A DNA stretch of 64,000 nt from Rhodocyclaceae bacterium. GTDB taxonomy: Bacteria > Pseudomonadota > Gammaproteobacteria > Burkholderiales > Rhodocyclaceae. The DNA is taken from contig JAVBXY010000016.1 of NCBI GenBank assembly GCA_030824275.1, forward strand, positions 51,807 to 115,806, read 5' to 3'. The notes beneath the pieces were generated by a model that was given only the letters and a program-made list of their open reading frames with translations, searched no databases and was not told the DNA's origin. A program made the translations under genes and the position numbers. Shown here piece by piece: positions 19,601 through 28,479 of the stretch; positions within the stretch are counted from its first letter, which is position 1, and the number at the start of each line of letters is the position of its first letter.

Positions 19601-20875
19601 TCAGAACTTGAAATTCAGATTCCCCATTAGGGTGGCGTTTTTTGCACTGCGACGACTGAGCTCTTCCGTGTAGCTGATGCCTCCGGTCACTTGACTGGCG
19701 ATAGACAAAAAGTTCACACCTGCCTTCAGAAGAAACGCATCCTTGTCCCAGCTATTGTCAGTCACCGCAGTTTTTATCTGAACATCCTGCGTATATGCCA
19801 AGCCAACATAAGGCATCACGCCGTTCATCCAGTAACCTGCCTCAATGCCAAGATTCAACTGCTGAATTTGGTTTTTCGCGGCAGTCCCCGCATTGACTCT
19901 GCCGAACGTCGTTGAGTCCTTATAGATTTCTTTTGCTATCAGATATCCAGCCTTGCCGGAAATCTGGATATCGCCGATCCACTGCCCATAGTTCAGGTTA
20001 GTGGCAATGAACTCGCGGTCGGATTTGGCCTCCAGGCCACCTGCCTGCCTCGCTATGCCTTGGCCCAAACCGAGAGACAGATCAAGGGCCATGTTTGAAC
20101 CAAGCTGATATCCCATATACGGAGCGATGGAATAACCCTCAGTGCCGGTTCCCGTTGCTGCGGCGCCTACGGAACCGTTGCCTCGATCAAAAGCCGCCGA
20201 AAGTCCGACAATCATCGTTGGACTCAATTGATAGTCTGCCCCAACCACCGCATTATCGATTGTTGCCGAACGCTTTTTGCCGGCGTCAGTCGGTGAGTAT
20301 TTATTTGAGTTTTCGGAAAGTGAGGCCCATGCGTTCCAACGCTTTGCCGTGTCACCCGCAGCCAAACCGGTACTGGACGATGCTTGTTTCGTAGATGGTG
20401 GTCTACCTGACAGCATTCTGGACCCTATGGACCCGGAAATCGCCGATACCTGTTGAGCAACAGTGGCTTGCACTTGCGCCTCAGCTCCCGCCGATGAACC
20501 TGCTCCAGCTACACCACCTAGCGTGACCGAGCATGAGCCTGAGAGGTTTCCAGCACTGCCCGACAAGGAGCAATTCCATGCAACCCCTTGAAAGGTGCCA
20601 GAACCGCCCCAACTGCCGCTGCCACTAGCACAGTTACCCCCGACGGTTCCTGTCAGCGAGCCGCTAAAGCCCCCACTGAATGAGACCGTAGCGCTCCCCG
20701 AACTGTCGCCGTCGCTACAAGTGACCGTACAGGAAACTGATCCGGTAACCCCACTTTCTGAAACTTGGGGGCTACCGCTACAGTTGCTAACGGATGCAGT
20801 GTAAGACGCAGCCGCAGGCCCTGACAGGAACAGCAGGGTTGCTGCCGCATATATCCACATTGGTCTAACGTTCAT
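19601..20875 (-). CDS. Autotransporter-type outer-membrane beta-barrel protein with short Cys-rich passenger
   Basis: Signal peptide; N-terminal Ser/Gly/Cys-rich segment; C-terminal barrel ending TLMGNLNFKF*. Confidence 0.75.
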   Translation of the reverse strand: MNVRPMWIYAAATLLFLSGPAAASYTASVSNCSGSPQVSESGVTGSVSCTVTCSDGDSSGSATVSFSGGFSGSLTGTVGGNCASGSGSWGGSGTFQGVAWNCSLSGSAGNLSGSCSVTLGGVAGAGSSAGAEAQVQATVAQQVSAISGSIGSRMLSGRPPSTKQASSSTGLAAGDTAKRWNAWASLSENSNKYSPTDAGKKRSATIDNAVVGADYQLSPTMIVGLSAAFDRGNGSVGAAATGTGTEGYSIAPYMGYQLGSNMALDLSLGLGQGIARQAGGLEAKSDREFIATNLNYGQWIGDIQISGKAGYLIAKEIYKDSTTFGRVNAGTAAKNQIQQLNLGIEAGYWMNGVMPYVGLAYTQDVQIKTAVTDNSWDKDAFLLKAGVNFLSIASQVTGGISYTEELSRRSAKNATLMGNLNFKF

Positions 20876-20954
20876 ATTCGTCTGCTCCCAAGCGATCTTG
20901 CCAAATCACATCTTACCCCTATGATCGAAATGGCTGGCCGTTCTGTTTTAGGGG

Positions 20955-21212
20955 ATCCCCGACATCGTAGCAATGGAAGACCTTGGCGCCGAATGGCACA
21001 AGGACATTCGCGACTGCGTGCGCCACTATGGCGACCCACGCTGCCGACTGTGGTCTATCGAGGTGAAGCTCAAGTTCAACCGTTCGAACGTACGCGAGGC
21101 CTGGTTCCAGGCAGTGTGGAATTCCTCATTGTCCAACCAGGGCTATCTGGTAACGACTGAGGTGGAGGGTACCGCCGATGCGTCGGATGGCGTCGCACCC
21201 CAGGCGCCATAG
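20955..21212 (+). pseudogene. C-terminal fragment of an HrgA-like (COG2958-type) protein
   Basis: PDIVAMEDLGAEWHKDIRDCVRHYGDPRCRLWSIEVKLKFNRSNVREAWFQAVWNSSLSNQGYLVTTEVEGT; in-frame stop just upstream, so N-terminal part missing. Confidence 0.5.
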
Positions 21213-21390
21213 AGGCCCGTGTAGGGAAAGCTGGTAGTCCTCGACGCTTCGCTGGCTTCCCGATCCAAGGTCGACCATTTTGCCGGCGCCGGCAAAATGG
21301 TAGTCGGGAGGATTTCCCGATTGCTCACAAGAAGTTATCGCCCGCTCGATGGCCGGCTCAAAGCGCCGCCACTGGCTATAGCCCAACTTT
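21190..21390 (-). pseudogene. Internal fragment of a DinD-like (DNA-damage-inducible protein D) gene
   Basis: LGYSQWRRFEPAIERAITSCEQSGNPPDYHFAGAGKMVDLGSGSQRSVEDYQLS resembles the DinD N-terminal region; both flanks lost. Confidence 0.5.
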
Positions 21391-21489
21391 ATCTGCGACT
21401 CACGGAATAAGCCGCTTCTACAAGAATTTCTTGACCCATCGAAACTGCCCGAATAAGATAGTAATCAATTACTATTTAGCAAGTGTGCG

Positions 21490-22104
21490 ATGCATATTGA
21501 ACCGAAACCAAAGAACTTGCCCGCAGACCAGCGCCGGGCTGTCACCGTGGAGACGGTTATCGAACTGACGGCCGAGCAGAATCCGGGCGATATAACGACC
21601 GCCGCGATTGCCCAGCGAATGAATCTCACGCAGGGCGCTTTGTTTCGTCACTTTCCCAGCAAGGATGCGATCTGGCAGGCGGTCATGGAATGGGTGGCCG
21701 AGCGATTGCTACAGCGCGTGGATCGTGCCATTCAAGGCGTGGACTCACCGCTTCAGGCACTGGAAGCGGCGTTCATGACACATATCGAATTTGTTGTCGC
21801 GCATCCCGGCGTGCCGCGCCTGCTGTTCGGTGAACTGCAACGTGCCGAGGACACTCCCGCCAAACGTATGGCGCGCGCCCTGATTGGGAGTTATCGGGAA
21901 CGCCTGAGCGAGCTGATCGAAGCAGGGAAAGCCTGCGGTGAAGTGGCGCCGGAGGTCAATACCGCAGCGGCTGTGATCGCCTTCATCGGCAGCATCCAGG
22001 GGCTGGTCATGCAATCGCTGCTGAGTGGCAAGGTTGGGCAAATGCAGGCGAACGCGCCAGGTGCGTTCGCCCTTTACCGTCGTGGAATCAGGAGTGTCAC
22101 ATGA
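21490..22104 (+). CDS. TetR/AcrR-family transcriptional regulator
   Basis: DITTAAIAQRMNLTQGALFRHFPSKDAIWQAVMEW HTH. Confidence 0.93.
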   Translation: MHIEPKPKNLPADQRRAVTVETVIELTAEQNPGDITTAAIAQRMNLTQGALFRHFPSKDAIWQAVMEWVAERLLQRVDRAIQGVDSPLQALEAAFMTHIEFVVAHPGVPRLLFGELQRAEDTPAKRMARALIGSYRERLSELIEAGKACGEVAPEVNTAAAVIAFIGSIQGLVMQSLLSGKVGQMQANAPGAFALYRRGIRSVT

Positions 22105-23279
22105 AGTCCGAACGCAGACTCAAATGGCTGACCATTGCCGCGGTAGTCGTTCTGGCGGCCATTCTGCTGCTGTTCGTCGCGCGCAGCGGACCGCTGGCGT
22201 CGATGCGCGTCACCGTCGCACCGGCCACACGGGTCGATCTGGCGCCGCTGCTGTTCGGCATCGGCGTGGTCGAAGCGCGGCGCAGCTATCTCGTCGGCCC
22301 CACCACTGCCGGGCGGGTGCGCCACGTCGCCGTGGATGTCGGCGACGTCGTGAAGGCCGGCCAATTGCTGGCGGAGATGGACCCGGTCGACCTCGATCAG
22401 CGCCTTGCCGCAACCAGTGCGGCCGCCAGCCGTGCGAAGAGCGCTGTCGATACGGCGGCGGCGCAACTTGCCGACAGCATCGCCCGCCGCGAGGTCGCCG
22501 CCGCCAATGCGCGCCGCTATGACGATCTGGGGCGCAAGGGTTTCGTCAGCTCCAGCATGACTGAGGGCAAGACGCAGGAGATGAATTCCGCGAAGGCCCA
22601 GTTTGCCGCTGCCGAAGCCGCGCTGGCCGGCGCGCGTCAGGACCTCGCACGCCTCGACGCCGAACGCGCTGGCGCGCAACAGCAGCGCAGCAACCTACGC
22701 CTGCTGGCGCCAGCCGATGGGGTGGTGACCGCGCGCGACGCCGAGCCGGGCTCGACCGTGATTGCTGGACAGGCCGTCGTGCGGCTGATCGCAACCGACA
22801 GCCTGTGGCTCAAGCTGCGCCTCGATCAGCATCGCTCGGCCGGCCTGCAAGTCGGGCTTCCGGCTGAAATCGTGTTGCGCTCGCGACCGGGCCAGGTGCT
22901 GTCCGGAAAAGTCGCACGCATTGAAATGATCGGCGACGCCGTGACCGAGGAGCGCATCGCCCAGGTGGCCTTCGATACGCCGCCGAAGGATGTTTCCATT
23001 GGCGAAATGAGCGAAATCACCTTGCGCCCGCCGGGCGTCAAACAGGCGTTGGCCGTGCCCGGCGCAGCATTGCGCCTGCACGGCGGCAAGAGCGGCGTCT
23101 GGCTGCTGGCTGACGGCAAACCGAGATTTGTCCCGGTCACGACAGGCACCCAAGGCGCCGATGGCCGGGTGCAGATCATCGACGGCCTCAAGGAGGGCGA
23201 TGTGGTGATCGTGCACAGCGAGAGCGAACTTGCCGCAGACCGCCGCATCAAGGTGGTTTCCACCCTCACGGGTTCGTGA
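22101..23279 (+). CDS. HlyD/RND-type periplasmic adaptor (membrane fusion) protein
   Basis: N-terminal TM, biotinyl-lipoyl-like GRVRHVAVDVGDVVKAGQLLAEMD, coiled coil. Confidence 0.9.
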   Translation: MKSERRLKWLTIAAVVVLAAILLLFVARSGPLASMRVTVAPATRVDLAPLLFGIGVVEARRSYLVGPTTAGRVRHVAVDVGDVVKAGQLLAEMDPVDLDQRLAATSAAASRAKSAVDTAAAQLADSIARREVAAANARRYDDLGRKGFVSSSMTEGKTQEMNSAKAQFAAAEAALAGARQDLARLDAERAGAQQQRSNLRLLAPADGVVTARDAEPGSTVIAGQAVVRLIATDSLWLKLRLDQHRSAGLQVGLPAEIVLRSRPGQVLSGKVARIEMIGDAVTEERIAQVAFDTPPKDVSIGEMSEITLRPPGVKQALAVPGAALRLHGGKSGVWLLADGKPRFVPVTTGTQGADGRVQIIDGLKEGDVVIVHSESELAADRRIKVVSTLTGS

Positions 23280-23297
23280 GCCGATCATGATCACATC

Positions 23298-24491
23298 ATG
23301 ATTAGTCTCGCCGGCCGCGACATCCTGCATTCCTGGGGCAAGTTCGTCCTCACCGGGGTCGGGCTGGGCCTGCTGATCGGCGCCACGCTGACCATGGCTG
23401 GCGTCTATCGCGGCATGGTCGATGACGCGAGGGTATTGCTGACCAACAGCGGGGCCGACATCTGGGTGGTGCAGAAGGATACCCAGGGACCGTATGCCGA
23501 GGCGTCCAGCATCCGCGACGATGTGTATCGCGGCCTGCTCGGCATGCCCGGCGTCGCGCAGGCCGCGAACGTCACTTACCTAACCATGCAGGTGCGCCAC
23601 GGTGACACCGATCTGCGCACCATGGTGGTCGGCTTCGAACCGGGACAACCCGGCGAGCCGGGTTATCTGGTGGCGGGACGGCGATTGCTGCGCGGTCACT
23701 TCGAGGCCATCGCCGATGTGAAGACCGGCTTCCGTCTCGGTGAACGCATCCGCATCCGCCGCCACGACTACGAAGTGGTCGGTCTGACGCGGCGCATGGT
23801 GTCCTCCGGCGGTGATCCGATGGTGTTCATTCCGCTCAAGGACGCGCAGGAAGCGCAGTTCCTCAAGGACAATGACGCGATCACCGCCGACCGCGCACGC
23901 ACGGCGGCCAACCCCGCCCTGAACCGTCCCGGCGTGCCCGGCCTGCTCGACGCGGTGACCGCGTCGCAGACCATCAATCACAGCGTCAATGCGGTGCTGG
24001 TAAAAGTCGGCGCTGGCGACACGGCGGCCAACGTGGCGCAGGAGATCCGCCGCTGGAAACACGTGCAGGCCTACACCCGCGAGCAGATGGAAGAAATCCT
24101 GATCGCCAAGCTGATCGCCACCTCGGCCAAGCAGATCGGCATGTTCCTCGTCATCCTCACCGTGGTCAGCGCGGCCATCGTCGCCTTCATCATCTATACC
24201 ATGACGCTGGGCAAGATTCGCGAAATCGCGGTGCTGAAACTGATCGGCACCCGCAACCGCACCATCGCCGGCATGATCCTGCAACAGGCGCTCGGCCTCG
24301 GCCTGATCGGTTTCATCGTCGGCAAGATTTCCGCCACGCTGTGGGCGCCGGCCTTTCCCAAGTATGTGCTGCTGGAGACGGCGGACGCCATGCGCGCGCT
24401 GGTCATCGTCATGGTGGTCTGTGCACTGGCCAGCACGCTGGCCATCCGCGCCGCGCTGAAGGTCGATCCGGCCACGGCGATCGGGGGCTGA
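23298..24491 (+). CDS. ABC transporter permease (FtsX/MacB family)
   Basis: MISLAGRDILHSWGKFVLTGVGLGLLIG...; C-terminal FtsX TM block GKIREIAVLKLIGTRNRTIAGMILQQ. Confidence 0.9.
   Translation: MISLAGRDILHSWGKFVLTGVGLGLLIGATLTMAGVYRGMVDDARVLLTNSGADIWVVQKDTQGPYAEASSIRDDVYRGLLGMPGVAQAANVTYLTMQVRHGDTDLRTMVVGFEPGQPGEPGYLVAGRRLLRGHFEAIADVKTGFRLGERIRIRRHDYEVVGLTRRMVSSGGDPMVFIPLKDAQEAQFLKDNDAITADRARTAANPALNRPGVPGLLDAVTASQTINHSVNAVLVKVGAGDTAANVAQEIRRWKHVQAYTREQMEEILIAKLIATSAKQIGMFLVILTVVSAAIVAFIIYTMTLGKIREIAVLKLIGTRNRTIAGMILQQALGLGLIGFIVGKISATLWAPAFPKYVLLETADAMRALVIVMVVCALASTLAIRAALKVDPATAIGG
24002..24026 (+). repeat. 25-bp dispersed motif copy 6: AAAAGTCGGCGCTGGCGACACGGCG
   Basis: Inside ABC permease gene (sense; KVGAGDTA). 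Confidence 0.9.
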
Positions 24492-24492
24492 G

Positions 24493-25209
24493 ATGGACAA
24501 AGGAATTCATATCGAAGGCCTCAGCAAGCGCTACGGCGAGGGCGACACCGCCGTCGAAGCGCTGAAGGACGTCAACATGAGCATCGCGCCCGGCGAGGTG
24601 GTCGGTCTGGTTGGTCCCAGTGGCTCGGGCAAGACCACGCTGCTCAAATGCCTCGGCGCGGTGATCGAACCGACGCGCGGGCGCATGACGCTGGGCGGCG
24701 AGGTGATCTACGACAGCGCGCAAGGCGGCTGGAAAACACCGGACCTGCGCGCACTGCGGCGCGACCGCATCGGCTTCATCTTCCAGGCGCCCTACCTGAT
24801 TCCCTTTCTCGATGTCACCGACAACGTCGCCCTGCTGCCGATGCTGGCGGGGCGCGCCAACGCCGCCTCGCGCAGCCGTGCGCTGGAACTGCTGCAAGCG
24901 CTCGATGTCGCGCATCGCGCCAAAGCGCAGCCGAGCGAGCTTTCCGGCGGCGAACAGCAGCGCGTGTCGATCGCCCGCGCACTGGCCAACCAGCCGCCGG
25001 TGATACTCGCCGACGAACCCACCGCGCCGCTGGACAGTGCGCGGGCGCTGGCCGTGGTTCGCATCCTCAATCAGATGGCGAGCCAATATCAAACTGCGAT
25101 CATCGTCGTCACCCATGACGAAAAGATCATTCCCACCTTCAAACGGATTTATCACATTCGCGACGGCAGTACGGTGGAGGAAGCAGGGGAAGGACGCGAG
25201 ATTTCGTGA
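24493..25209 (+). CDS. ABC transporter ATP-binding protein (LolD/MacB-like)
   Basis: Walker A GPSGSGKTTL, signature LSGGEQQRVSIARAL, Walker B VILADEPTAPLD. Confidence 0.95.
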   Translation: MDKGIHIEGLSKRYGEGDTAVEALKDVNMSIAPGEVVGLVGPSGSGKTTLLKCLGAVIEPTRGRMTLGGEVIYDSAQGGWKTPDLRALRRDRIGFIFQAPYLIPFLDVTDNVALLPMLAGRANAASRSRALELLQALDVAHRAKAQPSELSGGEQQRVSIARALANQPPVILADEPTAPLDSARALAVVRILNQMASQYQTAIIVVTHDEKIIPTFKRIYHIRDGSTVEEAGEGREIS

Positions 25210-25363
25210 AGAGGCATCGTAGAACAGGCCGTTGAGATAGCACTACGCACCAGCACGGTCGCGACACCATCCTCACTGCCCCGCTCCAATTCCGCAAGAA
25301 TCGGATTGCCATGCTGGCGCCTCCCGCGCCAAACTGCCGACTGCATTCCTGTCCATCCGCCCC

Positions 25364-26260
25364 ATGAACCACGCCAGCCTGTTCCGTCTCGTTTCGCTCT
25401 CCGCCATCTGGGGCGCGTCCTTTTTGCTGCTGCGCATCGGGGCGCCGGTACTGGGGCCGGCCTGGCTGATCTTCGTGCGAGTGTTGCTCGCCGCCCTGTT
25501 CCTGCTCGCTGTCGGGCGTCATCTTGGCAAGGCTCTAGATACCCGCCGCCACTGGCGTCACTATCTAGTGCTGGGCTGCTTCAACTCGGCTCTACCTTTT
25601 TTTCTTTTTGCCTATGCGGCGACCAGCATTTCCGCTTCGCTGCTGTCCATCCTGAATGCCACGTCGCCGATCTGGGCGGCACTGATTGGTGCACTGTGGA
25701 CGCGCACGGCGCTGGCGGCCAAAACCCTGTTGGGCATGCTGCTCGGCATTGCCGGCGTGGGCATGCTGACGGGCATCGAGGCGGTCACGCTGCCGCCGGG
25801 CAGCGGCCTGGCGATGGGTGCAGCGGTCGCGGCGGCCTTCTGTTATGGCATTGCCACCACCTACGCCAAATCCGCGAGCCCGATTGAACCTTTTGCCAAT
25901 GCCCACGGCAGCATGTGGGGGGCGACGATCTTGCTGCTTCCAACGCTGTTCTTCGCGCCCTTGCCGACAGCGGTGCCAGGCGCAGGCATCGTGGCGGCGG
26001 TGGTGATTTTGGGTGTGGTGTGCAGCGGGCTGGCCTACCTGCTCTACTTCCGCCTGATCGCCGATCTTGGCGCGACTCCGGCACTCACCGTAACTTTTCT
26101 GATTCCCGTTTTCGGCGTGCTATGGGGTCACCTGTTCCTCAACGAGGCGGTGGGCTGGCATACCCTCGTCGGCGCGGCGCTGGTGTTGCTCGGCACCGCG
26201 CTGACCACGGGCTTTTCGCCCGCTGCCGTGTTCGCCCTGCGCCGGGGAATGGCGCAATGA
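25364..26260 (+). CDS. DMT-superfamily (EamA) transporter
   Basis: Ten-TM EamA pattern, AIWGASFLLLRIGAPVLGPAWLIFVRVLLAALFLL. Confidence 0.9.
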   Translation: MNHASLFRLVSLSAIWGASFLLLRIGAPVLGPAWLIFVRVLLAALFLLAVGRHLGKALDTRRHWRHYLVLGCFNSALPFFLFAYAATSISASLLSILNATSPIWAALIGALWTRTALAAKTLLGMLLGIAGVGMLTGIEAVTLPPGSGLAMGAAVAAAFCYGIATTYAKSASPIEPFANAHGSMWGATILLLPTLFFAPLPTAVPGAGIVAAVVILGVVCSGLAYLLYFRLIADLGATPALTVTFLIPVFGVLWGHLFLNEAVGWHTLVGAALVLLGTALTTGFSPAAVFALRRGMAQ

Positions 26261-27120
26261 ATACCGGCCTCGACGAACAGGCGCGGCATTACGCCGTCGT
26301 CGCCGCCGCCATCGATTACATCCGCCAGCATGCCGCGCGGCAGCCGGTGCTGGATGAGATCGCCGCCGCCGTGCACATGAGTCCCTTCCATTTCCAGCGC
26401 CTGTTCTCGGCCTGGGCCGGCGTTTCGCCCAAGCGCTTTCTCCAGTACCTGACCAAGGAACATGCAAAACGCGAACTGGCGGGCATGGGGGCAAGAACAC
26501 CCGACATGCTGGCCGTGGCCGCACAAGTGGGGCTGAGCAGCGGCAGCCGTCTGCATGACCTGATGGTGAGCTGTGAGGCCATGTCACCCGGCGAAATCAA
26601 GGCCGGCGGCGCGGGGCTGGAGATCGCCTATGGCATGGGGCCTTCGCCTTTCGGCACAGCGCTGATCGCCTGGACCGGGCGCGGGATTTGTCATCTGGCT
26701 TTCTGTTCCGGTGATGAAGCGGCGCGGCTGGCCGAATTGAAAGCCGCCTGGCCGCAGGCCGGTTTCGTACAGCGCGAGGCCACGGCTCTGCTCGACCGCG
26801 TGTTTTCTTCGCCGGCAAATGACGCACCGCTACGCCTGCTGCTGCGCGGCACCAACTTCCAGATCAAGGTCTGGGAAGCGCTGATCCGCATCGAGCCCGG
26901 TCATCTGCGCTCCTACGGCGAACTGGCACGGCAGGCCGCAGCGCCCAGAGCACAACGGGCAGTGGGTAGCGCCCTGGCGGCCAATACGATTGCCTACCTG
27001 ATTCCCTGCCACCGCGTGATCCGCGAATCGGGCGAGCCTGGCAACTACCGCTGGGGAACGGAACGCAAGCTGGCCTTGCAGGGCTGGGAAGCGGCGCGGA
27101 CGCAAGCAGCCCCGGACTGA
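26257..27120 (+). CDS. AraC-type HTH / methylated-DNA-[protein]-cysteine S-methyltransferase fusion (Ada-like, no N-terminal Ada zinc domain)
   Basis: AraC HTH SPFHFQRLFSAWAGVSPKRFLQYL; MGMT active site IPCHRVI. Confidence 0.92.
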   Translation: MNTGLDEQARHYAVVAAAIDYIRQHAARQPVLDEIAAAVHMSPFHFQRLFSAWAGVSPKRFLQYLTKEHAKRELAGMGARTPDMLAVAAQVGLSSGSRLHDLMVSCEAMSPGEIKAGGAGLEIAYGMGPSPFGTALIAWTGRGICHLAFCSGDEAARLAELKAAWPQAGFVQREATALLDRVFSSPANDAPLRLLLRGTNFQIKVWEALIRIEPGHLRSYGELARQAAAPRAQRAVGSALAANTIAYLIPCHRVIRESGEPGNYRWGTERKLALQGWEAARTQAAPD

Positions 27121-27144
27121 AAAGTCGGCGCTGACAGGACGGCG
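27120..27144 (+). repeat. 25-bp dispersed motif copy 7: AAAAGTCGGCGCTGACAGGACGGCG
   Basis: Begins on the last A of the TGA stop of the Ada-like gene. Confidence 0.95.
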
Positions 27145-27186
27145 CCTGCAATTATCATTGCGACCATTGCGTCCCGGGAGACCCCC

Positions 27187-27537
27187 ATGCTCGCCGCCAT
27201 CACCCTGCTGTTGCTGTTCCAACTCGCCGGCGAGGCCATCGCGCTCTACTTTGCCCTGCCGGTGCCCGGCCCGGTGATCGGCATGGCCCTGCTCTTCGCT
27301 GCGCTGGCCTGGCGCGGCGGGCCGTCCGTCGAGTTGCGCGGCACGGCGCAGACCCTGCTGCAACATCTCTCGTTGTTGTTCGTTCCGGCCGGCGTTGGCG
27401 TCATGCTCCACATACAACGCATGGCCGACGAATGGCTGCCCATCGTCGCGGCGCTGGTGATCAGCACCATCGTGACCATTGCCGTCACAGCGCTGGTGCT
27501 GCGTGCACTGCATGTTCACGAGAAGGAGTCATCATGA
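27187..27537 (+). CDS. CidA/LrgA-family protein
   Basis: 116 aa, four TM, PVPGPVIGMALLFAAL. Confidence 0.9.
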   Translation: MLAAITLLLLFQLAGEAIALYFALPVPGPVIGMALLFAALAWRGGPSVELRGTAQTLLQHLSLLFVPAGVGVMLHIQRMADEWLPIVAALVISTIVTIAVTALVLRALHVHEKESS

Positions 27538-28265
27538 ATCCGCGCCTCGGTGAAATCTGGGTCTATCTTTCGGCTTCGCCACTGCTCGGGCTTACGCTCA
27601 CGCTGATTGCCTATCAGGGCGCGGTGAGGATCAACGGGCACTGCAAAGGCCACCCATTGGCCAATCCGGTGCTGCTGGCCGTCTCCGTGCTCGTGTTCCT
27701 GCTTTGGGCCACGGGCACGCCCTACCAGACCTATTTCGACGGTGCCCAGTTCGTGCACTTTTTGCTCGGCCCCGCTACCGTTGCGCTGGCCATTCCGCTT
27801 TATGCCCAGTTGCCCCGCCTCAAACGCATGGCCGGGCCGCTTCTGCTGGCCCTGATCGCCGGCTCGCTGACCGCCGCCGTTTCCGCCGTGCTGGTCGGCA
27901 AGCTGCTTGGTGCCAGCGCCGCCACGCTACTGTCGCTGGCGCCGAAATCCGTCACCACCCCCATCGCCATGGGCATCGCGGAACGCATTGGTGGTCTGCC
28001 CTCACTCACGGCAGTACTGGTGATCCTCACCGGGATAGTGGGTGCCGTCGGCGCACGCTACGTCTATCTGCTGTTGCGCATCGATGACCATGCAGTGCGC
28101 GGCTTCGCCATCGGCGTCGCCTCCCACGGCATCGGCACCGCCCGCGCCTTCCAGGTCAGTGAACAGGCCGGCGCCTTTGCCGCGCTGGCGATGGGACTCA
28201 ATGGTCTGCTCACTGCCGTGCTGCTCCCGATGCTGATGCCGGCATTGATGCGCTGGCTGGGCTGA
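27534..28265 (+). CDS. LrgB/CidB-family protein
   Basis: ATGA overlap with lrgA-like gene; LAPKSVTTPIAMGIAERIGG...GIGTARAFQVSEQAGAFAALAMGLNG. Confidence 0.93.
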   Translation: MNPRLGEIWVYLSASPLLGLTLTLIAYQGAVRINGHCKGHPLANPVLLAVSVLVFLLWATGTPYQTYFDGAQFVHFLLGPATVALAIPLYAQLPRLKRMAGPLLLALIAGSLTAAVSAVLVGKLLGASAATLLSLAPKSVTTPIAMGIAERIGGLPSLTAVLVILTGIVGAVGARYVYLLLRIDDHAVRGFAIGVASHGIGTARAFQVSEQAGAFAALAMGLNGLLTAVLLPMLMPALMRWLG

Positions 28266-28289
28266 AAAGTCGGCGCTGGCAGGACGGCG
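28265..28289 (+). repeat. 25-bp dispersed motif copy 8: AAAAGTCGGCGCTGGCAGGACGGCG
   Basis: Begins on the last A of the TGA stop of the lrgB-like gene; identical to copy 5. Confidence 0.95.
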
Positions 28290-28313
28290 ATTCCTCGTGG
28301 CATACTCTGCTTC

Positions 28314-28403
28314 ATGCACCTCACTGCCCTCTCCCTGCGACGTCGACGTTTCCCGCTTCCTGTTGGGACGTGTCGTGCTGCCTGGGTTGATGTCGTGATG
28401 TAA
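28314..28403 (+). CDS. Candidate arginine-rich leader peptide upstream of argD
   Basis: ATG..TAA 29 aa [33 protein letters not shown] run; followed by a terminator immediately before argD. Confidence 0.45.
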   Translation: MHLTALSLRRRRFPLPVGTCRAAWVDVVM

Positions 28404-28428
28404 GAACACGCTTTATCCGTATTCCCGC

Positions 28429-28460
28429 AAAGGCCACGGCTTACCCCGTGGCCTTTTTGT
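28429..28460 (+). terminator. Intrinsic terminator (possible attenuator) directly upstream of argD
   Basis: AAAGGCCACGG-CTTACC-CCGTGGCCTTTTTGTTTT; argD ATG is about 20 nt downstream. Confidence 0.75.
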
Positions 28461-28479
28461 TTTCCCAAGGAGCTTTTTC

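Noticed and set aside
21274-21301. 28-bp perfect palindrome as a regulatory site or IS end
   Set aside because: Lies inside the DinD-like coding fragment (HFAGAGKMV) with no second copy seen; kept only as part of the debris finding.
25915-26256. N-terminal extension of the Ada-like ORF (25915 start)
   Set aside because: Out-of-frame translation of the EamA gene; ATG at 26257 overlapping the EamA stop is the sensible start.
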